Positions 20,338 through 30,027 of a stretch of DNA of 39,590 bases are shown piece by piece. The notes beneath the pieces were generated by a model. That model did no database searches. It was given only the letters and a program-made list of their open reading frames with translations, and had not been told where the DNA came from. Position numbers and translations under genes: made by a program. Each line of letters starts with the position of its first letter. Position 1 is the first letter of the stretch. The stretch is from NCBI GenBank assembly GCA_012511555.1, contig JAAZFX010000139.1, positions 1-39,590 of the forward strand, written 5' to 3'. The DNA is from Alcaligenaceae bacterium (GTDB taxonomy: Bacteria; Pseudomonadota; Gammaproteobacteria; Burkholderiales; Burkholderiaceae_B).

Positions 20338-20946
20338 ATGATAGACCATAGTAATAGTGTGATTTTTGTAGTAGATGATGATGATGCCGTTAGAGACTCT
20401 CTACGTCTGCTACTAGAAACTCAAAACTACCAAGTACAAACTTTTGCTAGCGGTGAAGAGTTCCTAGAGCAATACAACCCCAATCTTGTCAGCTTATTGA
20501 TTACTGATGTCCGCATGCCAGGTATGTCAGGCTTGCAATTACAAGAGCAATTGATTGAACGTAAAGCCACCCTGCCTATTGTTTTTATTACAGGCCATGG
20601 CGATGTCAATATGGCAGTTTCTACCATGAAAAAGGGTGCTGTTGATTTTATCGAAAAACCATTTAATCTTGATGAAATAAACCCGATTATTACCCGTTTT
20701 TTAGATCAAGCTTACGAAGAAATGCAAGAGATTATTTCTCAACAAGAAGTTGATGGCTTGCTTGCCCGCTTAACAGGTCGAGAAGAGCAGGTTCTTGAGC
20801 GTATTGTAGCTGGACGTTTAAACAAACAAATAGCTGACGACTTGAGCATTAGCATTAAAACAGTCGAAGCCCACCGCGCCAATATCATGGAAAAACTAGA
20901 GGTCAGCACTGTGGCCGACCTGATGAAAATCGTCTTAAAAAAGTAA
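20338..20946 (+). CDS. FixJ-family two-component response regulator (REC + LuxR-type HTH)
   Basis: VVDDDDAVRDSLRLLLE, LLITDVRMPGMSG, K in VDFIEKPFN, HTH LTGREEQVLERIVAGRLNKQIADDLSISIKTVEAHRANIMEKL. Confidence 0.93.
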   Translation: MIDHSNSVIFVVDDDDAVRDSLRLLLETQNYQVQTFASGEEFLEQYNPNLVSLLITDVRMPGMSGLQLQEQLIERKATLPIVFITGHGDVNMAVSTMKKGAVDFIEKPFNLDEINPIITRFLDQAYEEMQEIISQQEVDGLLARLTGREEQVLERIVAGRLNKQIADDLSISIKTVEAHRANIMEKLEVSTVADLMKIVLKK

Positions 20947-20974
20947 TTTATAAAACAAAGGTAGCAAATTTCAA

Positions 20975-21844
20975 ATGAATGCGAAAATCATTGACGGCAA
21001 AGTCTTATCTGAAAAAATCAAACAAAGTTTAATTCCTGCTATTGACGCGCTTAAAGCGAAAGGTATCACACCTTCTTTAACAGTCGTTTTAGTAGGTGAA
21101 GATCCGGCATCTCAGGTCTATGTTCGAAACAAGCATAATACCTTTCACAAGATGGGTCTCGATTCAGAGGTCGTTACCTTAGCTGCGGATATTACTCAAG
21201 ATGAGTTACTGGCAAAAATCAATCAGCTCAATGAGGATCCAAAGGTTAACGGTATCTTGGTTCAACTACCATTACCCAAACATTTAGATAGTCAATTAGT
21301 AATTCAACATATCAAGGCGGAAAAAGATGTTGACGGCTTCCATCGTTTAAACGCTGGGGCCTTAATGACCGGTGATCCTCAATTAATCCCATGCACCCCT
21401 TACGGCATTATGAAAATGCTTGAGGACCAAGAGGTACAATTAAGAGGTGCAGAAGCAGTTGTTATCGGTGCTAGTAATATTGTCGGCAAACCGATTGCAC
21501 TACTTCTACAAAAAGCCGGTGCAACTATCACTATCTGCAATTCAAAAACCAAAGATTTAGCAGCACACACTAAAAGAGCTGATGTACTTGTTGTTGCGAC
21601 CGGTCGCCCCAATATGATTAGTGGCGATATGATTAAACCGGGCGCGGTGGTTATAGACGTAGGTATTAATCGCTTAGATAACGGTAAACTAGTGGGTGAC
21701 GTTAATTACGAGGAAGCCATGCGTGTTGCTTCTGCTGTCACTCCGGTACCGGGCGGTGTCGGTCCAATGACCATCACTATGTTATTAGTTAATACCATCC
21801 AAGCCACAATGCATCAACATGGTCTGGAGGACCTTTCTAAATAA
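20975..21844 (+). CDS. folD: Methylenetetrahydrofolate dehydrogenase/cyclohydrolase
   Basis: [61 protein letters not shown]. Confidence 0.97.
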   Translation: MNAKIIDGKVLSEKIKQSLIPAIDALKAKGITPSLTVVLVGEDPASQVYVRNKHNTFHKMGLDSEVVTLAADITQDELLAKINQLNEDPKVNGILVQLPLPKHLDSQLVIQHIKAEKDVDGFHRLNAGALMTGDPQLIPCTPYGIMKMLEDQEVQLRGAEAVVIGASNIVGKPIALLLQKAGATITICNSKTKDLAAHTKRADVLVVATGRPNMISGDMIKPGAVVIDVGINRLDNGKLVGDVNYEEAMRVASAVTPVPGGVGPMTITMLLVNTIQATMHQHGLEDLSK

Positions 21845-23907
21845 TGACTGAACAACTTACTAATAATCCTTTACTGAATGCTGTAGAAAAGCTCGTCGCT
21901 TACGAGCAAATCAAAGCTGAGCACATTGTTCCTGCTTTAGAGTTTTTACTCAAAGACGCTAAAATGCAGATTGAGCAAGCAATTACCTTAGAAAACCCAA
22001 CTTGGGATAACTTCATAGAACGTACGGAATACGGCACAAGCCGCTTATGGCGTGCCTGGAATGTTGTTAATCATCTTAATAGCGTACAAAACACAGACGA
22101 GATCCGTGCCGCTTATAACACCTTGTTACCGCAGATTTCAGAGTTCTCTACTTGGATCGGTTTAAACAAGGACTTATTTAATCAATACAAAAAGCTGTAC
22201 GATAGCAAAGAGTTTCAGCACCTTAATAAAACCCGCCAACGCATCATCACAGAAGCTATAAAGGATTTTAAACTTGGTGGTGTTGAACTAGAAGGAGCAG
22301 CAAAAGAGCGTTATGCCGAGATTAGCGAGCAAATGGCCATGACTAGCCAACAATTTGCTTTAAACACTCTGGATGCTACTGATAATTGGTCGTACACAAC
22401 CACTGATGCGACTGAGGTTGAAGGCATTCCTGAACAGGCTTTAGCGGCAGCAAATGCACTGGCTGATGGCAAGGGTTGGACCTTTAATTTAAAGATGCCT
22501 TCTTATCTACCAGTGATGCAATACGCAAAGAGCCCTGCATTGCGTGAACGTATGTACAAAGCCTATGCCACCATTGCTTCTGAGCAAGGCGATAAAAAGT
22601 ACGATAACTCGCAAAACATCGAAACCATCCTTAAGCTAAGAAACGAGCTTGCCCAGCTTCTGGGCTTCAAAGATTTTGCTACGATGCAATTAGAAAAGCG
22701 TATGGCAGACAGCCCTGCGGAAGTCATTGATTTTATCCGTGATCTCGCAGCACGTGCCAAACCTTTTGCAGAAAAAGACATCGCAGAACTCAAAGCCTTT
22801 GCCAATGCAGAACTAGGCATGGACAATCTACAGCCTTGGGACCTTGCCTATGTGTCGGAAATTCTCAGAGAAAAGAAATACGCATACTCTGACGAAGAAG
22901 TTAAGCAGTACCTGCCCGAAGATCAAGTTATGACGGGCTGCTTCAAAATAGTTGAGCAGCTATTTAGCGTAAAATTTGAAGCTGTTGAGGCCGAAACATG
23001 GCACCAAGATGCCAAGGTTTATGCGCTGAAAGAAGGCGACAAGTTAATCGGTCACTTGTATACCGACCTACATGCCCGCAGTGGCAAACAGAGTGGTGCC
23101 TGGGTGGCTAACGAGCGCACTCGTCACCTTCACGGTGATGAACTGATTACGCCTGTTGTTTATCTGACATGTAACTTTACTCCGCCTCAAAATGGCAAAG
23201 CAAGCCTTTTACGTCTAGATGATGTTATCACTCTCTTCCATGAAATGGGTCATGCATTGCATGCCCTGCTTTCTAAGGTTGATGATCCTTCAGCTTCTCC
23301 ATTTTCAAGTGTTGAATGGGATGCGATTGAACTGCCTTCTCAATTCATGGAAAACTTCTGCTATGAGTGGCCAGTAATGCAAAAACTGAGTCGCCATCAT
23401 GAAACAGGTGAAGTTTTACCTCACGATCTTTTTGATAAGATTGTCGCCGCCAAAAACTTCCAAACCGGTATGCAAACTGTGCGACAGCTAGAGTTTTCTC
23501 TTTTTGATATGTTACTTCATCAACAGGTAAAAGAACTCAGTATTGCAGATGTCTTGAAGCAATTAGATGATGTGCGCCAAGAAGTTGCAGTGGTTATTCC
23601 ACCAAGCTGGCATCGTTTCCCACATAATTTCTCACACATTTTTGCCGGTGGTTATTCTGCTGGTTACTACAGCTACAAATGGGCTGAGGTACTTTCTGCA
23701 GATGCTTATAGCTATTTCGAAGAAAATGCGACTGAGGAATTTGGTACCTTAAACCCTGTTTCGGGTGAACATTTCAAAAACGAGGTTTTAGCGGTTGGCG
23801 GTTCGATTCCTGCAGCAGAGTTTTTTGAAAACTTCCGTGGTCGTGCAGCTGATGCTACTGCTTTATTGCGCCACTATGGCATGACCGAAGATGAACTGGA
23901 AGCCTAG
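21844..23907 (+). CDS. prlC: Oligopeptidase A (M3 metallopeptidase)
   Basis: Zinc motif FHEMGHALHALLS, C-terminal FSHIFAGGYSAGYYSYKWAEVLSADAYSYF. Confidence 0.95.
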   Translation: MTEQLTNNPLLNAVEKLVAYEQIKAEHIVPALEFLLKDAKMQIEQAITLENPTWDNFIERTEYGTSRLWRAWNVVNHLNSVQNTDEIRAAYNTLLPQISEFSTWIGLNKDLFNQYKKLYDSKEFQHLNKTRQRIITEAIKDFKLGGVELEGAAKERYAEISEQMAMTSQQFALNTLDATDNWSYTTTDATEVEGIPEQALAAANALADGKGWTFNLKMPSYLPVMQYAKSPALRERMYKAYATIASEQGDKKYDNSQNIETILKLRNELAQLLGFKDFATMQLEKRMADSPAEVIDFIRDLAARAKPFAEKDIAELKAFANAELGMDNLQPWDLAYVSEILREKKYAYSDEEVKQYLPEDQVMTGCFKIVEQLFSVKFEAVEAETWHQDAKVYALKEGDKLIGHLYTDLHARSGKQSGAWVANERTRHLHGDELITPVVYLTCNFTPPQNGKASLLRLDDVITLFHEMGHALHALLSKVDDPSASPFSSVEWDAIELPSQFMENFCYEWPVMQKLSRHHETGEVLPHDLFDKIVAAKNFQTGMQTVRQLEFSLFDMLLHQQVKELSIADVLKQLDDVRQEVAVVIPPSWHRFPHNFSHIFAGGYSAGYYSYKWAEVLSADAYSYFEENATEEFGTLNPVSGEHFKNEVLAVGGSIPAAEFFENFRGRAADATALLRHYGMTEDELEA

Positions 23908-23919
23908 AGACCATTAACG

Positions 23920-24540
23920 ATGACGAAGTTTTTTAACAAAACTCGTGTTACCTTTTCACTAGCCCTGGCATGTCTAGGGCTAGTGGCAGGCGCACACAGC
24001 ACTATAGCCTATAGTGCTGAGACCTCTTTTTATTCAACTCGTAATCATTTACCTAATTTAAAGTTTGATTTAGAGTTTTCTGATAATCAACGTCTCACCG
24101 AAAAAGAGTTACAAGGCAAAGTTGTTTTAGTTTATTTCGGTTATACCTTTTGTCCTGATGTCTGCCCTACCACAATGGCCGAATTGGCTCTTATGAAGAG
24201 CACGCTAAGTCCTGAAGAGCAAGAGCAAATTCAAGTGCTGATGATTAGTGTGGATCCTCACCGTGACACACCGCAGCGTCTCGAGCAATACCTAAACGCT
24301 TTCGGCATGGGCGCTGTTGGTGTCACCGGGACCGAAAAAGAGATCGCTGATATCGCCAAACGCTACCGGGTAGCCTACCAAATCGAAAGGCCTAAAAACC
24401 CTGACTATCCTGAAATGTATGATGTAATGCATGCTGAAGGTATTTATGTTTTCGATCAAAAGGGTAAAGCTAATTTTTTAGCTTCTAATAGCCATGATAT
24501 TGAAAGTATGCGGGAGCGTGTACTTGAATTACTTGACTAA
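23920..24540 (+). CDS. SCO1/SenC family copper chaperone/thioredoxin-like protein
   Basis: Signal-like N-terminus, YFGYTFCPDVCPTTMAELALM and distal His (DVMHAEGIYVFD). Confidence 0.93.
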   Translation: MTKFFNKTRVTFSLALACLGLVAGAHSTIAYSAETSFYSTRNHLPNLKFDLEFSDNQRLTEKELQGKVVLVYFGYTFCPDVCPTTMAELALMKSTLSPEEQEQIQVLMISVDPHRDTPQRLEQYLNAFGMGAVGVTGTEKEIADIAKRYRVAYQIERPKNPDYPEMYDVMHAEGIYVFDQKGKANFLASNSHDIESMRERVLELLD

Positions 24541-24690
24541 TTAATTTAGGACAAGGCCAGCTGATTTAAAACTAATAAGATCAACAATAAGTGTTAAGCT
24601 TTAGATCAGCATGATTTATAAGATTCAACCCTGGTAATTTTATTTTTAATTAAACACTACCTCAATCAATTTCTAAAGGAGATAGCGACC

Positions 24691-25512
24691 ATGATCACTC
24701 TTTTCCACCTACCCTCTACAGGTTCATTTCGTAGTATCTGGCTAGCTTGTGAACTTGGTCTTACCTTTAAAATAAATCGCCGTGAGGACTCCAAAGACTC
24801 CGAAGCGACTAATACACATCCTCTTAGCAAAGCCCCTATGCTCTTGGATGGCAATATCAGCATTGCTACGCATGGAGCTGCTCGTGAGTATTTATTAAGT
24901 AGTTATGACCGTTCCGGCATGCGTCCCCCCATCGCTCATCCTGATTATATTCAGTATTTACAATGGGTTCACTACCTTGAAGGCACCCTACTGCCACTAG
25001 TTGATCAGCAACGCATTATTAATAAATTAGGACAGTCACGCGTACCATTTTTTGCCCGTTCAATCATGAAAAAAACAGTCTTGAATTATGCTGCAAATAA
25101 TATTGAACCGGAGATTAATCGCCAACTTAACTATATCAACGAAAGTTTAGGTGAGAGCGGTTGGACCTGTGGCAGTCAGTTCTGTGCAGCCGATATTGAC
25201 CTAGCTTACATTCTGTTAGGCTTAGAGTCCGAGGGTAAATTACAGCCCAATCACAAGAACATTGAGATGTTCTTGAGCACAGTAAAAGAGCGTGCCACTT
25301 ATCAACTAGCTCAAGAAAAGGCATCTATTACTGCTGCCACTCTCAGCTATGATCAGCAGGCAGCAAGCACTGAAGAGCTTCAAGATGATGCCCCAGTTGA
25401 GACTGAAGAAGAAGCCAACTCAACTGAACAAAACTCAACGCCATCAACTGAGGAGCTTAACGCTACAACAGAAGAGCAAGTAGAAAGCAACACTGACAAA
25501 GCTCGCGACTAA
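24691..25512 (+). CDS. Glutathione S-transferase family protein with acidic Ser/Thr/Glu-rich C-terminal tail
   Basis: N-terminal thioredoxin-like GST fold (MITLFHLPSTGSFRSIWLACELGL...APMLLDGN), helical GST C-domain, then ~45-aa low-complexity tail. Confidence 0.75.
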   Translation: MITLFHLPSTGSFRSIWLACELGLTFKINRREDSKDSEATNTHPLSKAPMLLDGNISIATHGAAREYLLSSYDRSGMRPPIAHPDYIQYLQWVHYLEGTLLPLVDQQRIINKLGQSRVPFFARSIMKKTVLNYAANNIEPEINRQLNYINESLGESGWTCGSQFCAADIDLAYILLGLESEGKLQPNHKNIEMFLSTVKERATYQLAQEKASITAATLSYDQQAASTEELQDDAPVETEEEANSTEQNSTPSTEELNATTEEQVESNTDKARD

Positions 25513-25541
25513 TTGCACAGCTAATTGTAAATACGTAGCGC

Positions 25542-25580
25542 AAAAGATTAAGCCCCTTTTTAAAAGGGGCTTAATCTTTT
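25542..25580. terminator. Bidirectional intrinsic terminator between the convergent GST and livF genes
   Basis: Perfect 19-bp inverted repeat AAAAGATTAAGCCCCTTTT-t-AAAAGGGGCTTAATCTTTT. Confidence 0.9.
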
Positions 25581-26288
25581 CTAGTGACCAAGGTAAGCTT
25601 TGCCTACCTCATCATTGAGTAATAGATTGGCACCACTGTCATGAAGCACAATACGACCAGTTTCAAGCACATAACCACGATCGGCAATTTTTAATGCCTT
25701 ATTTGCATTTTGTTCTACCAAGAAAACAGTAATCCCCTCCTCGCGGATAGTTTGAATGATTTCAAATATTTGCTCAATGATAAGAGGCGCAAGTCCCAAT
25801 GTAGGTTCATCCAGCAGAAGCATTTTGGGCTTACTCATAAGGGCCCGACCAATCGCCAACATCTGTTGCTCACCACCTGACATCAAACCTGAACGTTGAG
25901 CTGCACGCTCTTTTAAGCGTGGAAAGAGTTCGAACACATGCTCTACCCCTGCTTCAGTCTCCTCACGATTTAAAAAGAAGGCACCCATTTTAAGATTTTC
26001 TAAGACATTCAAGTCCGGGAAAACACGACGGCCCTCAGGAGAAATTGCGATGCCTTTGCGCATAATCGCATGCGTATGGAGTGTTGAAATATCTTCACCC
26101 ATAAAGCTAATCGTACCGGTGCGCAAACGAGGATTGCCACAAATAGTCATTAGCGTTGTCGTCTTACCCGCACCATTACTACCAATCAAGGTAACAATTT
26201 CACCCTGATTGACTTCAAGACTTACATCATGCAAGGCTTGAATAGCGCCATAGCCCGAGTTAATATTATCAAGTTTTAACATGGCCAT
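25581..26288 (-). CDS. livF: Branched-chain amino acid ABC transporter ATP-binding protein LivF
   Basis: Walker A GSNGAGKTTT, signature MSGGEQQMLAIGRALM; followed upstream by livG. Confidence 0.93.
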   Translation of the reverse strand: MAMLKLDNINSGYGAIQALHDVSLEVNQGEIVTLIGSNGAGKTTTLMTICGNPRLRTGTISFMGEDISTLHTHAIMRKGIAISPEGRRVFPDLNVLENLKMGAFFLNREETEAGVEHVFELFPRLKERAAQRSGLMSGGEQQMLAIGRALMSKPKMLLLDEPTLGLAPLIIEQIFEIIQTIREEGITVFLVEQNANKALKIADRGYVLETGRIVLHDSGANLLLNDEVGKAYLGH

Positions 26289-26290
26289 AA

Positions 26291-27055
26291 TTACTCTCCG
26301 AGATACGCCTTAATTACTTTAGGATCAGTACGGACTTCCTCCGGTGTGCCGGTAATTAAGGGTTTGCCGTATTCCATCGCTAAAATGCGATCAGAAATAT
26401 TCATAATTAATCCCATATCATGCTCAATTAATAAAACTGCGAGATCATACTCACTTCGCAATTGATCAATTAATTCAGCCAACTGAATTTTTTCTTGAGG
26501 GTTAAGGCCTGCTGCCGGCTCATCCAACAACAAAAGATTAGGATCAGTGATCATGCAGCGGGCAATTTCCAAGCGACGCTGGTGGCCATAAGCCAAGTTC
26601 CCGGCTTCACGATTAGCAAACTGCTTGATACCCATAAACTCCAACCAAAACACGGCTTTTTCTAGTGCCTTTTTTTCAGCACGTCGATGACTTGGCAAGT
26701 TTAATAAACCAGGTAAAAAACCAGCAGTTTTATTGTGCTGAGCCACTAGTAGATTTTCCAACACGGTCAAATTCTTAAACAAACGAACGTTTTGGAAAGT
26801 GCGCACTAGCCCCTGTTTAGCCACTAAGTGACTAGTCCAACCGTTAATGCTTTGATTATTTAAAACGATGCTGCCGGAAGTTGGTTTATAAAAGCCACTG
26901 ATGCAGTTAAAAACGGTGGTTTTACCTGCACCATTAGGACCAATAATGGCAAAAATCTCATTTTTATGAACACTTAATGAAACATGATCAACAGCTAATA
27001 GGCCACCAAAGCGCATGCAAATGTCACGAGCCTCTAAAACAATATCACTCATCAC
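26291..27055 (-). CDS. livG: Branched-chain amino acid ABC transporter ATP-binding protein LivG
   Basis: Walker [45 protein letters not shown]. Confidence 0.93.
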   Translation of the reverse strand: MMSDIVLEARDICMRFGGLLAVDHVSLSVHKNEIFAIIGPNGAGKTTVFNCISGFYKPTSGSIVLNNQSINGWTSHLVAKQGLVRTFQNVRLFKNLTVLENLLVAQHNKTAGFLPGLLNLPSHRRAEKKALEKAVFWLEFMGIKQFANREAGNLAYGHQRRLEIARCMITDPNLLLLDEPAAGLNPQEKIQLAELIDQLRSEYDLAVLLIEHDMGLIMNISDRILAMEYGKPLITGTPEEVRTDPKVIKAYLGE

Positions 27056-28281
27056 TTAATCTCCACCTGTGGCCGTTGTGCCGGTAGTAAACCCTGTGGT
27101 CGCCAAACCATCATTAAGACCATGATTAAACCGAAGATAAGCATACGATACTCAGCAAACTGCCGCGCTACTTCCGGCAATGCCGTCAATAAGATAGCAG
27201 CAAGAATAACGCCTAGTTGTGAACCCATACCACCTAAGACCACTACCGCAAGAATCAAGGCAGATTCAATAAAAGTAAAAGATTCCGGATTGACCAAACC
27301 CTGGCGAGCTGCAAAAAAAGCACCGCCGAAACCAGCAAACATGGCACCTAAAGTAAAAGCGGAAAGCTTAATACTGGTTGGATTTAAACCGAGAGAGCGG
27401 CAGGCAATTTCATCTTCGCGCAATGCTTCCCAAGTTCGACCTATGGGCATACGAATTAATCGATTAGAGACGAGCAGCGTAATTACAGCCAAGGCTAAAG
27501 CCAGTAGATACAAGTAAATTACTACGTGGTTTGAGTTGTATGCCCAACCCATCATTTGGTGGAAAGTTTGCTCACCTTCAGCCGCCCTGCGAGTCATAGC
27601 ATGACCAAGAAGCGTTGGTTTTGGAATATTGGCAATACCATCCGGTCCGCCAGTCCACTGGCTTAAGTTAATTAATAACAAACGGATAATCTCACCAAAA
27701 CCCAGAGTGACGATTGCCAAGTAATCACCTCGCAGCCTCAATACCGGAAAACCCAGGATATAGCCAAATAAAGCTGCCATAGCGCCAGCCATCGGCAAGG
27801 AGGCCCAGAAACCCCAGCCAGCCCAATGAAACAATAAGGCATAGGTATAAGCGCCAACAGCATAGAAGCCTACAAAACCCAAGTCTAATAGACCGGCGTA
27901 GCCAACCACAATATTTAGGCCCAAACCGAGCATCACATAAATTAATACTAGAGTAGCAATATCAACATACGCACGTGAGCCGAAAAAAGGCCAAACAGCA
28001 GCGATGATAACTACCAATAAAAGTAATAAATTAATACTGCGTGGCTTTAATACCGGTAAAGCCCAACGTGATTTTTTACCAGCACTACCAATATTTTTAA
28101 AAACATAAGGCTTCAGCAGCTGTACGATAAAAACTGCCACCACACCCATAATAACGAATTCCCAATTAGGAACAAGCTGATTTTGAGCGCCCTGACGAAC
28201 TAGCTGCAAGCCAAAAACAGGGATCACCATAATGGCAGTCAGTACTGCGGCAAAAATTGCATTTTTTAAATTTTCAGCCAT
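27052..28281 (-). CDS. livM: Branched-chain amino acid ABC transporter permease LivM
   Basis: Multi-[57 protein letters not shown]. Confidence 0.93.
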   Translation of the reverse strand: MAENLKNAIFAAVLTAIMVIPVFGLQLVRQGAQNQLVPNWEFVIMGVVAVFIVQLLKPYVFKNIGSAGKKSRWALPVLKPRSINLLLLLVVIIAAVWPFFGSRAYVDIATLVLIYVMLGLGLNIVVGYAGLLDLGFVGFYAVGAYTYALLFHWAGWGFWASLPMAGAMAALFGYILGFPVLRLRGDYLAIVTLGFGEIIRLLLINLSQWTGGPDGIANIPKPTLLGHAMTRRAAEGEQTFHQMMGWAYNSNHVVIYLYLLALALAVITLLVSNRLIRMPIGRTWEALREDEIACRSLGLNPTSIKLSAFTLGAMFAGFGGAFFAARQGLVNPESFTFIESALILAVVVLGGMGSQLGVILAAILLTALPEVARQFAEYRMLIFGLIMVLMMVWRPQGLLPAQRPQVEIK

Positions 28282-29204
28282 TAGACTTTCTCCACTTCAG
28301 GTTTACCTAACAGACCCGTTGGGCGGAAGAGTAAAATCAATATCAATAAGCTAAAGGCTACAATATCTTTGTACTCGGAAGACCAGTACGCAGCGGCTAA
28401 TGTTTCTACTACGCCAAGCAATAACCCACCTAAAATAGCCCCGGGGATACTGCCAATGCCACCCAGAACCGCTGCGGTAAAGGCCTTAATACCGGCGATA
28501 AAGCCGATATATGGATTAAGCTTACCGATGGAGAGTGCAATTAAAACACCCCCTACTGCTGCCAGCATTGCACCTAAGACAAAAGTAAATGACACAACTC
28601 GGTTGGTATCAATTCCTAACAGGTTAGCCATATGCATATCTTGAGAACATGCTCTTGAAGCTCGCCCCATGCGTGAATTCTTAATATAAAAAGTCAATGC
28701 TATCATCAATACGAAGACAACCGAGATGATCAACAGACGCGAATAAGAGAACATGACCGGATAACCAATCCCCAAATCCCACCTGAAAGAGCCGGCAAGG
28801 ATATTTGGCACAGCCATATCACGTGCACCCTGACCTAAAGCCACCCAGTTTTGTAAGAAAATCGACATACCAATGGCAGCAATTAAAGAAACCAGGCGTG
28901 GGCTGTTACGAGCCGGTCTATAGGCTAAACGCTCAATGGTATAGCCATAAACTCCAGTGACCAAGGCAGCCACTAAAATCATGAAAAGAATCAATAAAGG
29001 CAAAGGTAAAATGCCATTGACTCCGATAGCAGTTAAGGTGACTAAGCCCACATAGGCACCAATCATATAGATTTCACCATGGGCAAAGTTAATCATGCCA
29101 ATAATGCCATAGACCATGGTGTAGCCGATGGCAATCAAAGCGTAGATGGCTCCTAGTGAGAGCCCATTAAATAATTGCTGGATAAGCTGAGGCAGAAAAT
29201 CCAT
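28281..29204 (-). CDS. livH: Branched-chain amino acid ABC transporter permease LivH
   Basis: [68 protein letters not shown]; start set at 29204. Confidence 0.93.
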   Translation of the reverse strand: MDFLPQLIQQLFNGLSLGAIYALIAIGYTMVYGIIGMINFAHGEIYMIGAYVGLVTLTAIGVNGILPLPLLILFMILVAALVTGVYGYTIERLAYRPARNSPRLVSLIAAIGMSIFLQNWVALGQGARDMAVPNILAGSFRWDLGIGYPVMFSYSRLLIISVVFVLMIALTFYIKNSRMGRASRACSQDMHMANLLGIDTNRVVSFTFVLGAMLAAVGGVLIALSIGKLNPYIGFIAGIKAFTAAVLGGIGSIPGAILGGLLLGVVETLAAAYWSSEYKDIVAFSLLILILLFRPTGLLGKPEVEKV

Positions 29205-29232
29205 AAGTTCGTGCCCTTTTAAAATAAAACAA

Positions 29233-29282
29233 GTGCCAATATTAATCTTAACCAAGTGTTTACGCCATTGGCACAAACACTT
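29233..29282 (-). promoter_or_regulatory. Structured 5' leader of livHMGF (candidate RNA element)
   Basis: Minus strand: AAGTGTTTGTGCC-AAT-GGCGTAAACACTT (13-bp stem with two G-U pairs) followed by ATTGGCAC (29240-29233), which can instead pair with GTGCCAAT (29274-29267) inside that hairpin. Confidence 0.45.
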
Positions 29283-29319
29283 ATTTTTTGATACATTTAC
29301 TAAATTAGCATGATTATAA

Positions 29320-29352
29320 GAAAAAAACCTCACTTCATTTTTCGAAGAGAGG
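29320..29352 (-). terminator. Intrinsic terminator downstream of yhhQ
   Basis: Minus strand CCTCTCTTC-gaaaaat-GAAGTGAGG followed by TTTTTTTC; one mismatch. Confidence 0.75.
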
Positions 29353-29385
29353 TCTCTTTGTGATTTATATCATATTCTTGAATAC

Positions 29386-30003
29386 TTATAGAGCAGGCTT
29401 TTGGCTAGTATTATCGAGCTTTTTTTTAGATTTAGCACTACCGAGATTCCACATTAATGCTCTAAATGGTGCCAATAGCAAAATCGACAAACTCATCTTA
29501 ATCATCATATCACCCAGCGCCAAAGTAACCCATGGAACGGGGGTTCCAATAAAGCTAGCCGCAAAAAACACATACGTATCAATAATAGTCGCTAACACAC
29601 CAGCTATCAAAGGCGCCAGCCACCAAGAACGTTGACGTAAACGATCAAACACAAAGACATCCATCACATGCGCTACTAAAAAGGCCGAAGCGGAAGCGAT
29701 GGCAATTCTTGGTGTGGACAAAAAGAAAGAAACAATTAAAGCTGCAGCAAAACCCCAATAAACAATACTACGAGCAGCCTGAGGACCAAAGCGACGATTA
29801 ATTAAATCAGTCACCAAAAAGGTAACCGGATAAGTTATTGCACCAAAAGTCAGCCATTGATTAATATGAAACTGAGGCTGCACCAAATAATTTGAGGCTG
29901 CAACCAAGGAACACATTATCAGTAAAGCAATAATGCGGTGATGCTTGGCTAATGGTTCAAATTCCATTGCCTTGAAATGAGTTTGTTGATTTTGACTCAG
30001 CAT
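29386..30003 (-). CDS. yhhQ: Queuosine precursor transporter (VUT/YhhQ family)
   Basis: Multi-TM; ITYPVTFLVTDLINRRFGPQAARSIVYWGF, HVMDVFVFDRLRQRSWWLAPLIAGVLATIIDTYVFFAASF typical of YhhQ/DUF165. Confidence 0.85.
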   Translation of the reverse strand: MLSQNQQTHFKAMEFEPLAKHHRIIALLIMCSLVAASNYLVQPQFHINQWLTFGAITYPVTFLVTDLINRRFGPQAARSIVYWGFAAALIVSFFLSTPRIAIASASAFLVAHVMDVFVFDRLRQRSWWLAPLIAGVLATIIDTYVFFAASFIGTPVPWVTLALGDMMIKMSLSILLLAPFRALMWNLGSAKSKKKLDNTSQKPAL

Positions 30004-30027
30004 ATTGAGTGATAAATAAAATAAAAA

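Noticed and set aside
27122-27517. 131-aa plus-strand ORF inside livM
   Set aside because: Antisense shadow ORF of a membrane protein gene; no recognisable domain or start context.
29233-29282. True H-type pseudoknot in the livH leader
   Set aside because: The two 5' strands abut with zero linker across an 8-bp helix, so both helices cannot form fully; reported as alternative hairpins instead.
29205-29333. 43-residue N-terminal extension of LivH in the ORF track
   Set aside because: Overlaps the yhhQ terminator and leader hairpins; LivH homology starts at [23 protein letters not shown].
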